This document shows, one piece after another, positions 63,872 through 64,000 of a DNA stretch of 64,000 nt. Within the stretch, counting starts at the first letter, position 1. Each line of letters starts with the position of its first letter. The notes beneath the pieces are model-generated. The model had not been told where the DNA came from and searched no databases. It worked only from the letters and a program-made list of their open reading frames with translations. Origin of the DNA: Acanthosepion esculentum (taxonomy: Eukaryota > Mollusca > Cephalopoda > Sepiida > Sepiidae); assembly GCA_964036315.1 (NCBI GenBank), contig OZ038498.1:6816778-6880777 (forward strand), written 5' to 3'. A program made the translations under genes and the position numbers.

Positions 63872-64000
63872 GATTGTGAGAATAAGAGAGTGAGAGAGAA
63901 AAGAAAAGATTGTGAGAATAAGAGAGAGCGAGAGAAAAGAAAAGATTGTGAGAATAAGAGAGTGGGAGAGAAAAGAAAAGATTGTGAGAATAAGAGAGTG
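63872..64000 (+). repeat. 36-bp minisatellite, runs off window edge
   Basis: GATTGTGAGAATAAGAGAG recurs at 63872, 63908, 63944 and 63980, an exact 36-bp period with A/G-rich spacers. The array continues beyond the window. Confidence 0.9.

Overview
This window reads as AT-rich, non-coding animal DNA, most likely from a cephalopod mollusc (octopus or squid type). The basis is the combination of jockey-like, TX1-like and R2-like LINEs, GIY-YIG Penelope-like elements, tRNA-derived SINEs, decayed Tc1/mariner, pogo and hAT elements, and very long (TA)n, (CA)n and GACA/GA tracts. The organism call is inference from recalled family resemblance, not from a search. I found no intact host protein-coding gene, no functional tRNA or rRNA gene, no CRISPR array and no operon. 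Long open frames are either transposon remnants or readings of simple repeats.

Layout. 0-5 kb: jockey-like LINE tail, a Penelope-like RT/GIY-YIG remnant, an internally deleted mariner, an RT scrap. 5-12 kb: mostly featureless AT-rich DNA with an inverted-repeat MITE, a solo LTR, a LINE tail, a 400-bp dispersed repeat and a SINE. 12.5-14.1 kb: two abutting, essentially perfect minisatellites (40-bp and 25-bp units). 14.5-19 kb: two copies of a composite 5S rRNA/tRNA SINE and a pogo-like element. 19-31 kb: Tc1, R2-like, jockey-like, Penelope-like and TX1-like remnants plus small MITEs. 31.8-38.2 kb: a direct duplication of about 1.2-1.4 kb, copies 4.9 kb apart. 38.9-40 kb: giant (TA)n and GACA/GA arrays. 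41-46 kb: TX1-like tail, a small element packed with perfect hairpins, and a mariner/minisatellite composite framed by inverted R2-like LINE tails. 47-50 kb: LINE tails. 50-52.5 kb: second solo LTR and a higher-order TA array. 52.2-53 kb: two hammerhead-ribozyme-like folds, one inside a long inverted repeat. 53.9-58 kb: a MITE, a Tc1 remnant, a second copy of the deleted mariner. 58-64 kb: Penelope-like and SINE copies, a LINE with two nested insertions, more LINE tails, and a 36-bp minisatellite running off the edge.

Nothing here works as a pathway. The coherent story is mobile-element biology: autonomous LINEs and transposases now broken, with SINEs, MITEs and deletion derivatives that depended on them. 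The most interesting signals are the hammerhead-like RNA folds (52276-52318 and 52866-52912, with weaker ones at 2114-2170, 5121-5170, 10220-10270 and 54440-54476), the hairpin-packed insert at 42682-42906, the paired minisatellites, the 5S-tRNA SINE, and two distant mariner copies sharing one deletion junction. All family calls come from reading translations by eye; no database search was run.
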